Position numbers and translations under genes: made by a program. Under the pieces are notes generated by a model. It had not been told where the DNA came from. It ran no database searches and saw only the letters and a list, made by a program, of their open reading frames with translations. From Bacillota bacterium (GTDB lineage Bacteria; Bacillota; Dethiobacteria; Dethiobacterales; Dethiobacteraceae), in the NCBI GenBank assembly GCA_018725565.1, contig QLUR01000001.1, positions 124,001 through 188,000 of the forward strand: a DNA stretch of 64,000 nt. The letters are read 5' to 3'. Every line of letters begins with the position of its first letter. Position 1 is the stretch's first letter. Below are positions 36,142-44,604 of the stretch, piece after piece.

Positions 36142-37023
36142 TTGAAAAATACAGGCATTGGCGGAATCAGCATCAGATTTCACTGGGTATTTTTGCTCTT
36201 GCTGTTTGTCTTGGGTTTTCTGGGCTACTTATGGGAAACACTTATCTTGTTTGCCCTGATTTTCCTCCATGAAATAGTTCATGTGCTGGCGGCGCGGGCA
36301 CACGGGCTCGGAACGTCACAGGTCCTGCTTTTCCCCCTCGGAGGGGTGGCCACGCCTGAGGATGCGCTGGAACTTGACCCGCAGACAGAGTTCAAAGTAG
36401 CCCTGGCCGGCCCGTTGTTTAATTTTTTGCTGGCAGCGGTATCACTGGTTATTTACGCCAACGTGCCAATGTGGCGGGAGGAGGAAACTTTTCTCTTCTT
36501 TATCCGCTGCAATTTGGTACTGGGCTTTTTTAATTTGCTGCCGGCCCTGCCGCTGGACGGCGGACGGATGCTGCGTGCCAAGCTTTCCGCGACCCTTGGT
36601 TTCAAACGGGCCACCGAACTGGCAATTTACCTCAGTCAACTGCAAGCCGGACTACTGGCTGCCCTCGGACTGTACCTGTACTGGCGCGGGCAGCTGCATA
36701 CCACAGTGTTTGCGGCCGCGTTTTTTCTTTATTGCGCCGCCACCCGTGAACGGACGGCGTCCATCTATATCTTTATCCGCAGCCTGACCAGGAAGAAACA
36801 GACGTTTTTCAGGCAGGGGGTTATGCCGCTGGTAACGCTGATAGCTTTGGCAGATACCCCGGTAAAGGATGTATTGCGCCAGTTCGTCATGAAAAAGTAT
36901 CATCGTATCGTGGTGGTAGATAAAGACGGGCAGGTATTGGGTGAGGCCATGGAAAACGAGGTGGTGGAGGCTATGCTGAGCAGGGGAGGCTCCGTCACCA
37001 TGCGCTCTGTCCTTCTCCACTAA
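36142..37023 (+). CDS. spoIVFB: SpoIVFB-like site-2 protease (M50)
   Basis: Intramembrane zinc metalloprotease; in Bacillus SpoIVFB cleaves pro-sigma-K in the mother cell. The 293-residue protein has about six membrane segments with the HEIVH zinc motif (near residue 48) and the second-site LPALPLDGGRML. A C-terminal CBS-like segment (ADTPVKDVLRQFVMKKYHRIVVVDKDGQVLG) fits the family and senses ATP in Bacillus. TTG 36142 follows AGGGCAGGA. The pro-sigma-K substrate is inferred, not shown here. Confidence 0.88.
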   Translation: MKNTGIGGISIRFHWVFLLLLFVLGFLGYLWETLILFALIFLHEIVHVLAARAHGLGTSQVLLFPLGGVATPEDALELDPQTEFKVALAGPLFNFLLAAVSLVIYANVPMWREEETFLFFIRCNLVLGFFNLLPALPLDGGRMLRAKLSATLGFKRATELAIYLSQLQAGLLAALGLYLYWRGQLHTTVFAAAFFLYCAATRERTASIYIFIRSLTRKKQTFFRQGVMPLVTLIALADTPVKDVLRQFVMKKYHRIVVVDKDGQVLGEAMENEVVEAMLSRGGSVTMRSVLLH

Positions 37024-37028
37024 AATAC

Positions 37029-37057
37029 TTGCCATCTTCTGTAACTTCATATAAAAT
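37029..37057 (+). promoter_or_regulatory. Sigma-A promoter of the VapBC-like pair
   Basis: TTGCCA at 37029-37034, a 17-base spacer and TAAAAT at 37052-37057 lie just after the spoIVFB stop and 35 bases before the antitoxin start. An overlapping TATAAA begins at 37050. Confidence 0.7.
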
Positions 37058-37092
37058 AATTACATGATAAATGTTTGGAGGTAGGACGATTC

Positions 37093-37344
37093 ATGAAAAA
37101 AGTCCCCTTGCAGGTATATGTGGATCAGGCGTTACATCAGCAATTGTGCCTGATTGCAAAAAGGCAAAAGGTAACCCAGGCGGAATTGGTCAGGAAGTAC
37201 CTTTACCAGGGGATGCAAAGAGAGCCTGGTTTGCATGACACCGCCCTTGATATTATCGGTTTAGGTGACGGCAAAACAACGGACCTCTCCGCCCGGCACG
37301 ACCACTATCTGGCATTACGGGAAAAGGAGCGCTGGAAGGATTGA
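37093..37344 (+). CDS. Ribbon-helix-helix (CopG-like) antitoxin
   Basis: An 83-residue protein with a short N-terminal ribbon-helix-helix pattern (KKVPLQVYVDQALHQQLCLIAKRQKVTQAELVRKYLYQGM) and a C-terminal tail that would bind the toxin. ATG 37093 follows GGAGGTAGG. It overlaps the PIN-domain toxin by 4 bases, the normal layout for type II toxin-antitoxin pairs. It probably represses its own promoter. Confidence 0.82.
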   Translation: MKKVPLQVYVDQALHQQLCLIAKRQKVTQAELVRKYLYQGMQREPGLHDTALDIIGLGDGKTTDLSARHDHYLALREKERWKD

Positions 37345-37757
37345 AGCGAATATTTGTGGATACGTCCGCTTGGGTAGCGGTAGCCAACCGCCGTGATCAG
37401 CATCATGTAACTGCAGCTAACTTTTATAAGGAAATTTTTAAGGAGTTTGATGAACTTCTGACCACTAATCTGGTAGTGTCCGAGACATACATATTGTTAA
37501 GGCTGGACTGTGGTTTGGATGTTGCCCTGAGTTGGTGGGAACGAATCGCTTCTTCATTAAAGGTTAAAATCATCTATGCTGACCCGGACCTGACTGAAGA
37601 GGCAATTTCCATCTTGCGAAGATATGACGATCAGCATTTTTCCCTTACTGATGCCGTCTCTTTTGCTCTAATGAAGAAAACAAAGATAACAGACGCTTTC
37701 GCGTTTGACGTTCATTTCGCAATTGCTGGATTTCTTCAGTCACCGCAGAAAGCATAA
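37341..37757 (+). CDS. PIN-domain ribonuclease toxin (VapC-like)
   Basis: A 138-residue PIN-domain protein, presumably the RNase toxin of the pair with the upstream RHH protein. Candidate metal-binding acids are Asp7 (FVDTSAW), Glu48 (VSETY), Asp104 (SLTDAVSF) and Asp123 (AFDVHF), so it appears intact. The TTG start overlaps the antitoxin stop. The pair sits between spoIVFB and the radical SAM gene, a spot that is usually free of such genes in relatives. Confidence 0.87.
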   Translation: MKRIFVDTSAWVAVANRRDQHHVTAANFYKEIFKEFDELLTTNLVVSETYILLRLDCGLDVALSWWERIASSLKVKIIYADPDLTEEAISILRRYDDQHFSLTDAVSFALMKKTKITDAFAFDVHFAIAGFLQSPQKA

Positions 37758-37843
37758 AGGGTTTGCCTGCGCGGAAGCGAACTTTTGTAAAATAGCTTTT
37801 GCGAAAACAATACTATTATTGACATCTTCAAGCGGAGGTTGCC

Positions 37844-39673
37844 ATGTCCTCTTTCCGACAGTACCTGGTGGAGAATATTCTGCCGCGGGTACAAAAACCG
37901 ACACGCTATCTGGGAAACGAACTGAACAGCGTCAAAAAGGAACACCAGGCGGTCCGCTTTAAGGCGGTGCTGGCCTTTCCTGACCTTTATGAGGTGGGGA
38001 TGTCGCACCTGGGACTGAAAATACTGTATGCAGTCATCAATAACAAAGAAGAATGGCTGGCGGAGCGTGTCTTTGCCCCCGCTCCGGACCTGGAAGCCGT
38101 CTTGCGCGCGGAGGACCTGCCGCTCTTTTCCCTGGAAACAACAACGCCGCTGGCTTCCTTTGACTTGATCGGCTTTACTCTGCAATATGAGTTATCATAT
38201 GCCACGATTTTGCAGATGCTTGCTTTGGCTCAAATCCCGCTTTCTGTTAAAGAAAGAGGAGAGGATGACCCGCTGGTGGCCGGCGGTGGTCCCGGTGCCT
38301 TTAATCCGGAACCACTGGCAGATTTTTTTGATTTTTTTGTCCTCGGCGATGGGGAGGAGGCGCTGCCCGAGGTAATCGGCACCCTGACCGAAGCAGCTGT
38401 TTCTTCCCGGCAGGACAAGCTGCGCCGCCTGACCAAACTCAGAGGCGTCTACGTTCCGGCGTTTTACCGCGCAAGCTTTAGCGACGCCGGACGTTATCTG
38501 GGGACGTTTCCGGTTTGCGATGACCTTCCGGTCCGTGTCCGCCGGGCGGAGCCAGTCAGCCTTGAGGAGGCGGTTTACCCCGCGGCACCGGTTGTCCCGT
38601 TCGGGCCAATAGTGCATGACCGTCTGGTGCTGGAGCTGTTCCGCGGGTGTACCAGGGGCTGCCGTTTTTGCCAGGCCGGCATTATTTACCGCCCGGTCAG
38701 GGAGCGCAGTGTGCCCCGGCTTAAAGAGCTGGCTCATACGATGGTGAGAAACACCGGCTATGAAGAGCTGGCGTTAAGCTCGCTGAGCAGCGGCGACTAC
38801 AGCGCCATCGGACAGGTGGTGAAGGAGCTCGGCTGTGAATTGGCGGAATGCGGCGTTTCCCTGTCGCTCCCGTCTTTGCGGCTTGATTCGTTTAGCCCGG
38901 AGATGGCGGAAGGCCTGCGGGCATATTGCAGGAGCGGGCTGACTTTTGCTCCGGAGGCCGGAACGCAGCGACTGCGAGATGTTATTAACAAAAATATACG
39001 CGAGGAAGACCTGCTGGCGGCTGTGAGGGAGGCGTTCCGCGCCGGTTGGTCGGCAGTCAAGCTCTATTTTATGATCGGCTTGCCCACGGAAACAGACGAA
39101 GACCTGTACGGCATAGCCGAACTGGCTCATAAAACAGAGCTGGCATACAGGCAGGCGGGTAAGCGCGGCAGGCCGCGCCTAACCCTTTCTGTGGCCGTGT
39201 TTGTGCCCAAGCCCCATACACCTTTTCAGTGGCACGGCCAGATTCCCAAGGAGGAGATTTTGCGCCGGCAGGAGGTACTGCGCCGTGCTTTGCGCAAGCA
39301 TGGACTAAGCTGCCAGCGGAACGACGCGTCGCCCAGCGTCCTGGAAGCGGCGCTGGCCAGGGGGGACCGGAGCCTTGGCAAAGTTATCGCCCGCGCGTCC
39401 GCCCTCGGTTGCCGACTGGACTCCTGGGACGAACACTTTTCTTATTTCCGCTGGCAGCAGGCTTTTGCGGAACACGCGCTGGACTTGGAGCAATACGCGG
39501 CCCGTAACTTGGACCCGGCAGAGCCGTTGCCCTGGGATCATCTGGAGACTGGTGTGCCCAAGAAATACCTGCTGCGAGAAAGAGATCGCGCGTTGGCAGG
39601 AGTTGTGACTGCTGACAGTCGCGCCGGCCGTCAGGACAACGAAGGAGCGGGCCGCGATGCGTTACTGGATTAA
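37844..39673 (+). CDS. B12-binding-type radical SAM protein (TIGR03960 family)
   Basis: A 609-residue protein of the radical SAM family designated TIGR03960, usually encoded before a DUF2344 protein and RNase E/G in Clostridia; its substrate is unknown. The N-terminal ~190 residues resemble a cobalamin-binding Rossmann domain without the usual DxHxxG His motif being evident. The radical SAM core has Cys269-x3-Cys273-x2-Cys276 (CTRGCRFCQAG) and the typical LSLPSLRLDSFSPEMAE and APEAGTQRLRDVINK stretches. ATG 37844 follows GCGGAGGTTGCC. The 3' end overlaps the next gene by 17 bases. Confidence 0.9.
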   Translation: MSSFRQYLVENILPRVQKPTRYLGNELNSVKKEHQAVRFKAVLAFPDLYEVGMSHLGLKILYAVINNKEEWLAERVFAPAPDLEAVLRAEDLPLFSLETTTPLASFDLIGFTLQYELSYATILQMLALAQIPLSVKERGEDDPLVAGGGPGAFNPEPLADFFDFFVLGDGEEALPEVIGTLTEAAVSSRQDKLRRLTKLRGVYVPAFYRASFSDAGRYLGTFPVCDDLPVRVRRAEPVSLEEAVYPAAPVVPFGPIVHDRLVLELFRGCTRGCRFCQAGIIYRPVRERSVPRLKELAHTMVRNTGYEELALSSLSSGDYSAIGQVVKELGCELAECGVSLSLPSLRLDSFSPEMAEGLRAYCRSGLTFAPEAGTQRLRDVINKNIREEDLLAAVREAFRAGWSAVKLYFMIGLPTETDEDLYGIAELAHKTELAYRQAGKRGRPRLTLSVAVFVPKPHTPFQWHGQIPKEEILRRQEVLRRALRKHGLSCQRNDASPSVLEAALARGDRSLGKVIARASALGCRLDSWDEHFSYFRWQQAFAEHALDLEQYAARNLDPAEPLPWDHLETGVPKKYLLRERDRALAGVVTADSRAGRQDNEGAGRDALLD

Positions 39674-40358
39674 GTTTGCCAAAGAGGGCGAGTTGTGCTT
39701 TATCTCTCATCTGGACCTGCAGCGCTGCTGGCAGCGCTGCATGCGCCGGGCCGGCCTGCCGGTGGCGTACAGCGCCGGTTTTAGCCCGCACATGCGGCTG
39801 TCCTTTGCATCGGCGCTGCCGGTCGGCGCTACCAGTGAGGCAGAGTATGCGGAAGTCTGGTTTGCCCGCCCAATCGCGGCAGATGAATGGCAGCGCCTGC
39901 AGGCGGCCATGCCGGAAGGGTTTACCTTGCTTGGCCGGCGGGAAGTTCCGGATGGTGCGGCTTCCCTGATGTCTCTGATTGCTGCCTCCGGCTGGCTGGT
40001 GGCGGTGGATGGCCATGAACACGGGGAGCTGTCCGCCGCCCTGCAGCGATTGATCTCTTCCGTGGAGCTCCCTGTGGTGCGGAACAGCAAAAAGGGAAAG
40101 AAAACAGTAGATTTGCGTCCCTCTATTCTGAACGTCGGGCTTTGTGGCCGGGAAGTGCGGATGCTGTTGAAAACAGGCGAGGGAGGAGGGGCAAAGCCGC
40201 AGGAAGTGCTGGCGGCGGCAGGGCTTTTTGCTTTTCAGCCGGTACGCAGGACAGGGCTTTATATTCTGGCCGGGCAGCGGCTACAATCCCCCTTGGAGGT
40301 TGCTTTAAACAAAAATGAGGTAATCATAAATGAACAAAAAGATTATTATCAACTGTGA
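39657..40358 (+). CDS. DUF2344 / TIGR03936 family radical SAM-linked protein
   Basis: A 233-residue protein starting MRYWIKFAKEGELCFISHLDLQRCWQRCMRRAGLPVAYSAGFSPHMRLSFASALPVG, the hallmark of the DUF2344 radical SAM-linked family. It is translated in overlap with the upstream radical SAM gene (17 bases) and the downstream RNase (29 bases). Function is unknown; partnership with the radical SAM protein in RNA or ribosome modification is a guess from context. Confidence 0.9.
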   Translation: MRYWIKFAKEGELCFISHLDLQRCWQRCMRRAGLPVAYSAGFSPHMRLSFASALPVGATSEAEYAEVWFARPIAADEWQRLQAAMPEGFTLLGRREVPDGAASLMSLIAASGWLVAVDGHEHGELSAALQRLISSVELPVVRNSKKGKKTVDLRPSILNVGLCGREVRMLLKTGEGGGAKPQEVLAAAGLFAFQPVRRTGLYILAGQRLQSPLEVALNKNEVIINEQKDYYQL

Positions 40359-41877
40359 TGACAGGCGGACGAGAGTGGCTTTGCTGGAAGACGGCAAGGT
40401 AGTGGAGGTGTACCTGGAGCGTCCTTTGCACCAGCGGGTGGTAGGCAATATCTACAAGGGCCTGGTAACCAGCGTCCTGCCCGGAATGCAGGCTGCTTTT
40501 GTTGATATTGGGCTGGCACGCAACGCCTTTCTGTATGTTGATGAGGCTGCCGCGCTCAAAGGGCATGAAGGGGAGGTTCACAGACCCCGGCGGACTATTG
40601 AGTGCCTGCTCCGTCCGGGGCAGGAAATCATGGTGCAGGTAGTCAAGGAAGCGTTTGCCGGAAAAGGGGCCAGGCTTACCCGCCGGATAACACTGCCCGG
40701 CCGTTACCTTGTTTTGATGCCAAACGCGGAGTACAGCGGTGTTTCCCGGCGTATTGGAAGCAGCGCCGAGCGTGAGCGTTTAAAAGGTTTGGTGGCTGAA
40801 ATGCGACCTGCGGCGATGGGCCTTATTGCCCGTACAGTCAGTGAAGGGCAGGAGGATAACGCTCTGCGGCAGGATTTACAGTTTCTCCTGTCGCTGTGGG
40901 AAAACATCCAGTCCTGTTATCGTCAAAAACAGGCTCCACAACTTCTTTACCAGGATTTGGACCTCATCTTCCGCATAATCCGCGACCTGTTCAGCGACCA
41001 GGTTGAGCAACTGCTGGTGGACAGGAGCAGTGAGCACCGGAGAATACTTGACTCCCTGAAATACCTGGCTCCTGCCCTGGCAGGCAGGGTCAACCTGTAC
41101 ACCGGTAAGGAGCCGGTCTTTGAGACCTTCAGTGTGGAGCGGGAAATCGAGCGGGCGCTTTCCAGGGTGGTCTGGCTGGCATGCGGCGGGTATCTAGTCT
41201 TTGACCATACGGAGGCACTGACGGTCATTGATGTCAATACAGGGAAATATACCGGCAAAACGAACCAGGCGGACACTATTTTAAAGACCAACCTGCAGGC
41301 GGCTGTGGAAATTATCCGGCAGATCAGGCTGCGCAATCTTGGCGGGATAATTATTATCGATTTTATCGATATGAAAGCGGAGGACCACAGACAGCAGGTT
41401 CTGAGCGTTTTGGCCGGCGAGCTGAAAAAAGACCGGACCAGAGCGCAGATCGTGGGGTTGACAGGACTCGGGCTGGTGGAAATGACTCGCAAGAAAGCGC
41501 TCCAAGGCCTGGGAGGGTTGCTGCAGCAACCCTGTCCCTATTGCGGCGGAAGCGGCAGAATCTTGTCAGGAGAGGCGGCTGCTGCAAAAATTGCCGCAGA
41601 AATCAAAAGTCTGCTGGAAGGACTGCAGGAACAAGCAGTACTGCTGGAAATGCATCCCCAGGTGGCAGCAGCGCTGAAGGAGCCGGGCGGCGCAGCTTTG
41701 CGCAGGCTGGAGGCGGAAACAGCCAAGACCATATTAATCCGGGCGAGCGAAACGATCCATATCGAAAAATACCGGCTGGTGGCCAGCGGTGAAGCGGCAA
41801 GCTTGGCGATGCTTTCCGGTTCTGTGGAGGACGGACAGTCTGCAGTAAGCAGGGAGACGGATTGTCGCCAAGAGTGA
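40330..41877 (+). CDS. rng: Ribonuclease E/G family protein
   Basis: Endoribonuclease for rRNA maturation and mRNA turnover. The 515-residue protein has an N-terminal S1 RNA-binding domain (GNIYKGLVTSVLPGMQAAFVDIGLARNAFLYVDE), a DNase I-like catalytic core with Asp301 (TVIDVNTGKY) and Asp344 (IIIDFIDMK), and the zinc-link Cys402-x2-Cys405 (CPYCGG). No long C-terminal scaffold is present, so it is RNase G-like. In relatives it is followed by rplU-ysxB-rpmA; here uvrB comes next. Confidence 0.92.
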   Translation: MNKKIIINCDDRRTRVALLEDGKVVEVYLERPLHQRVVGNIYKGLVTSVLPGMQAAFVDIGLARNAFLYVDEAAALKGHEGEVHRPRRTIECLLRPGQEIMVQVVKEAFAGKGARLTRRITLPGRYLVLMPNAEYSGVSRRIGSSAERERLKGLVAEMRPAAMGLIARTVSEGQEDNALRQDLQFLLSLWENIQSCYRQKQAPQLLYQDLDLIFRIIRDLFSDQVEQLLVDRSSEHRRILDSLKYLAPALAGRVNLYTGKEPVFETFSVEREIERALSRVVWLACGGYLVFDHTEALTVIDVNTGKYTGKTNQADTILKTNLQAAVEIIRQIRLRNLGGIIIIDFIDMKAEDHRQQVLSVLAGELKKDRTRAQIVGLTGLGLVEMTRKKALQGLGGLLQQPCPYCGGSGRILSGEAAAAKIAAEIKSLLEGLQEQAVLLEMHPQVAAALKEPGGAALRRLEAETAKTILIRASETIHIEKYRLVASGEAASLAMLSGSVEDGQSAVSRETDCRQE

Positions 41878-41901
41878 ATTTCGAGGCGCAGAGGAGAAAT
41901 C

Positions 41902-43881
41902 ATGGGAACTTTTCAACTTAAAGCCGGCTTCAGCCCGCAGGGCGACCAGCCGAAGGCCATCCGCCAACTGGCGGATGGCCTGGCGCAGGGGAAGCGTCAC
42001 CAGGTGCTTCTGGGTGTGACCGGCTCCGGCAAAACGTTTACTATGGCTAGCGTAATTGAGCGGGTGCAAAGGCCGGTGCTGGTCATCGCCCACAATAAAA
42101 CGCTGGCGGCGCAGCTTTGCGGTGAGTTCAGGGAGTTCTTCCCCGACAACGCTGTAGAGTACTTTGTCAGCTATTATGACTATTATCAGCCGGAAGCGTA
42201 TTTGCCGCAGACTGACACTTATATTGAGAAAGACGCCTCTATTAACGATGAGATTGACAAACTGCGCCACTCGGCGACCAGCGCCCTCCTGGAACGGCGG
42301 GATGTGATTATTGTGGCCAGCGTGTCATCTATCTACGGCTTGGGCTCGCCGCAGGAATACCGTGATCACGTGATTTCCCTGCGCACCGGGATGGAAAAGC
42401 CGCGCCAGGACATTATCAGGCGTCTGGTCGAAAACCAGTACGAGCGAAATGACAGTGTGCTGGAGCGCAACCGTTTCCGGGTACGGGGGGATGTGCTGGA
42501 GATTTATCCCGCTTCCTTCACGGAAAAAGCGGTACGGGTGGAGTTTTTCGGCGATGAAATAGAGCGGATCAGAGAGATTGATACCCTGACCGGCGAGGTC
42601 CTGCGCGAACGGCAGCACATTGCCGTTTTCCCGGCTTCCCACTTTGTGACCTCCCGGGAAACGCTGCTGGCGGCAATTGACGATATACGCCTGGAACTTA
42701 AAGACAGGCTGCAGGATTTACGCGCTCGCGGCAAGCTGCTGGAGGCGCAGCGCCTGGAGCAGCGGACCAGATATGACTTGGAAATGATGAACGAACTGGG
42801 CTTTTGCACCGGCATTGAAAACTACTCGCGCCATCTGGACCGGCGTCCGCCCGGCAGCCGTCCGTCCACCCTGCTTGACTACTTTCCCTCAGATTTTCTG
42901 CTGTTTATTGACGAGTCGCATGTGACCGTTCCCCAGATCCGCGGCATGTATGCCGGAGACCGCTCGCGCAAAGAAACGCTGGTGGAGTTTGGTTTCCGCC
43001 TGCCTTCGGCACTGGACAACCGACCGCTGCAATTCGCTGAATTCGGGGAGCTGGTAGGCCAGGCCGTTTATGTTTCTGCAACGCCGGGACCTTATGAACT
43101 GGAACGAGCGGAGCAGGTAGCAGAGCAGATTATCCGGCCCACCGGCCTAGTCGACCCGCAAATTTTCGTGCGTCCTGTCAAGGGGCAACTTGACGACCTA
43201 TACGGTGAAATCCGGCAGAGACAAGAGCAAAACGAGCGGGTGCTGGTGACTACGCTGACCAAACGGATGGCTGAAGACCTGACCGAGTATTTCCGGGAAA
43301 TGGGCCTGAAGGCTAGGTATATGCACTCGGAAATCAATACCCTGGAGCGGATGGAAATTATCCGCGACCTGCGCCTCGGTGAATTTGACGTGCTGGTAGG
43401 CATCAACCTGCTGCGTGAGGGGTTAGACCTGCCGGAGGTGTCACTGGTAGCCATTTTGGATGCCGACAAGGAAGGGTTCCTGCGGGCGGAAAGGTCTCTC
43501 GTCCAGACCATCGGCCGGGCCGCGCGCAACATCAACGGCACGGTAATCATGTACGCCGACAAGGTAACCGCATCGATGCGGCTTGCTATTGACGAGACGA
43601 ACAGGCGCCGGCAGCTGCAGTCGGAGTTTAACGAACGGCACAGTATTACTCCGGCTACCGTGCAAAAAGCGGTCCGCGGCGTCATTGAAGCCACCCGGGT
43701 GGCGGAGGCCCCTCTCCCCGGTTACCTGCAAAGCGGTAAACTCCAGGCTATGACGCCGGCGGAGCGCAAAAAAATGCTGGCCGACCTGGAAAAAGAAATG
43801 AAAAAAGCGGCGCGCGAACTGGAATTCGAGCGCGCCGCGCAGTTGCGCGACCTGCTGTTTGAACTGCGCCGGTCCTCCTGA
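41902..43881 (+). CDS. uvrB: UvrABC excinuclease subunit B
   Basis: UvrB verifies DNA damage and recruits UvrC. The 659-residue protein has Walker A GVTGSGKT, the beta-hairpin [21 protein letters not shown], the DESHVT box, helicase motif VI ([19 protein letters not shown]) and the C-terminal UVR domain ([24 protein letters not shown]). ATG 41902 follows GAGGAGAAATC. Its 3' end contains one copy of a 19-base exact repeat, and the normal partner uvrA lies 3.5 kb further on, beyond an accessory island. Confidence 0.97.
   Translation: MGTFQLKAGFSPQGDQPKAIRQLADGLAQGKRHQVLLGVTGSGKTFTMASVIERVQRPVLVIAHNKTLAAQLCGEFREFFPDNAVEYFVSYYDYYQPEAYLPQTDTYIEKDASINDEIDKLRHSATSALLERRDVIIVASVSSIYGLGSPQEYRDHVISLRTGMEKPRQDIIRRLVENQYERNDSVLERNRFRVRGDVLEIYPASFTEKAVRVEFFGDEIERIREIDTLTGEVLRERQHIAVFPASHFVTSRETLLAAIDDIRLELKDRLQDLRARGKLLEAQRLEQRTRYDLEMMNELGFCTGIENYSRHLDRRPPGSRPSTLLDYFPSDFLLFIDESHVTVPQIRGMYAGDRSRKETLVEFGFRLPSALDNRPLQFAEFGELVGQAVYVSATPGPYELERAEQVAEQIIRPTGLVDPQIFVRPVKGQLDDLYGEIRQRQEQNERVLVTTLTKRMAEDLTEYFREMGLKARYMHSEINTLERMEIIRDLRLGEFDVLVGINLLREGLDLPEVSLVAILDADKEGFLRAERSLVQTIGRAARNINGTVIMYADKVTASMRLAIDETNRRRQLQSEFNERHSITPATVQKAVRGVIEATRVAEAPLPGYLQSGKLQAMTPAERKKMLADLEKEMKKAARELEFERAAQLRDLLFELRRSS
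43800..43818 (+). repeat. 19-base direct repeat, copy 1 (uvrB 3' end)
   Basis: GAAAAAAGCGGCGCGCGAA, inside the UVR-domain codons, is identical to 45715-45733 in the 5' part of the reverse-strand protease gene. The similarity stops abruptly on both sides. Confidence 0.8.
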
Positions 43882-43956
43882 GTATAACTATAACTACGGT
43901 TGCAGGTTAACTGTTCGGGAAACTATGATGCATGTCTCCGATTGCTTACGGCAGGG

Positions 43957-44604
43957 TCAGCGAGCAACCACTTCTATCCAGAGGGGCTCTGCAGCAATAT
44001 GCAATGGGTTAGCAGCATAGTAGGGTCTCTGATCCAAGCTGAACTCAGCCCAAGCTACTACTTTGTAGCTACCGGGCTGGTCTAAGGTAAAGGTATAGCC
44101 TTCCGGCCACGTTTCAACATGAGCTGCGCCTGGGCTAAGGGATAGCGTTCTCAAGATATCCTGCCGAATTATTGGATTGGCCGTAGCCGCCAGGCCACCA
44201 AAAGGCAACAGGTCGAGGACGTCTTTTTCTCCCACCGCTCTCTTATCTGCATCGTAGACTCTGAAAAAGAGCAGCGGATGTGTACCGAAAATAGTAACCG
44301 GTTGCTCGCCAGTGTTAATAAGTAATGGTCTTACCAAAATTTTCTCACCCACTTGATACTGGGTCTTGTCTAACTCAGCAACAATTTTAAGCTGGGGAGC
44401 CTGAGCCAAAATTTTCTCACCTTCTTGATATTGATACTGAGCTTTGTCTAAGGCTGACTCAGCGGCAACCTTAAGCTGGGGAGCCTGAGACTGACTTAAA
44501 TAGGCATCGTAGAAGAGTATACATCCTATCGCCGGCCCAACAGCCCCTACGACAAATAATATTTTTTTAACAACATCACCTAACATCCTTAATGAGACCC
44601 CCAT
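43957..44604 (-). CDS. Membrane-anchored BsuPI-like (proteinase-inhibitor domain) protein
   Basis: A 215-residue protein with an N-terminal hydrophobic anchor (about 14-32; AIGC could be a weak lipobox at Cys28) and an extracytoplasmic beta domain. The pattern YQVGEKILVRPLLINTGEQPVTI ... LSPGAAHVETW ... PGSYKVVAWAEF resembles the BsuPI intracellular proteinase-inhibitor fold. Residues 40-66 and 68-90 are a tandem duplication. Starts at 44604 or 44586 are both possible; neither has a strong ribosome site. It overlaps the upstream protease gene by 16 bases, suggesting coupled translation and a protease-inhibitor pair. The inhibitor role is inferred from fold resemblance and context. Confidence 0.62.
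   Translation of the reverse strand: MGVSLRMLGDVVKKILFVVGAVGPAIGCILFYDAYLSQSQAPQLKVAAESALDKAQYQYQEGEKILAQAPQLKIVAELDKTQYQVGEKILVRPLLINTGEQPVTIFGTHPLLFFRVYDADKRAVGEKDVLDLLPFGGLAATANPIIRQDILRTLSLSPGAAHVETWPEGYTFTLDQPGSYKVVAWAEFSLDQRPYYAANPLHIAAEPLWIEVVAR
44335..44487 (-). repeat. Internal tandem duplication in the BsuPI-like gene
   Basis: Two imperfect direct copies encode QAPQLKVAAE...QEGEKIL (27 residues) and QAPQLKIVAE...VGEKIL (23 residues). Similarity is high at the DNA level too, so the duplication looks recent. Confidence 0.85.
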
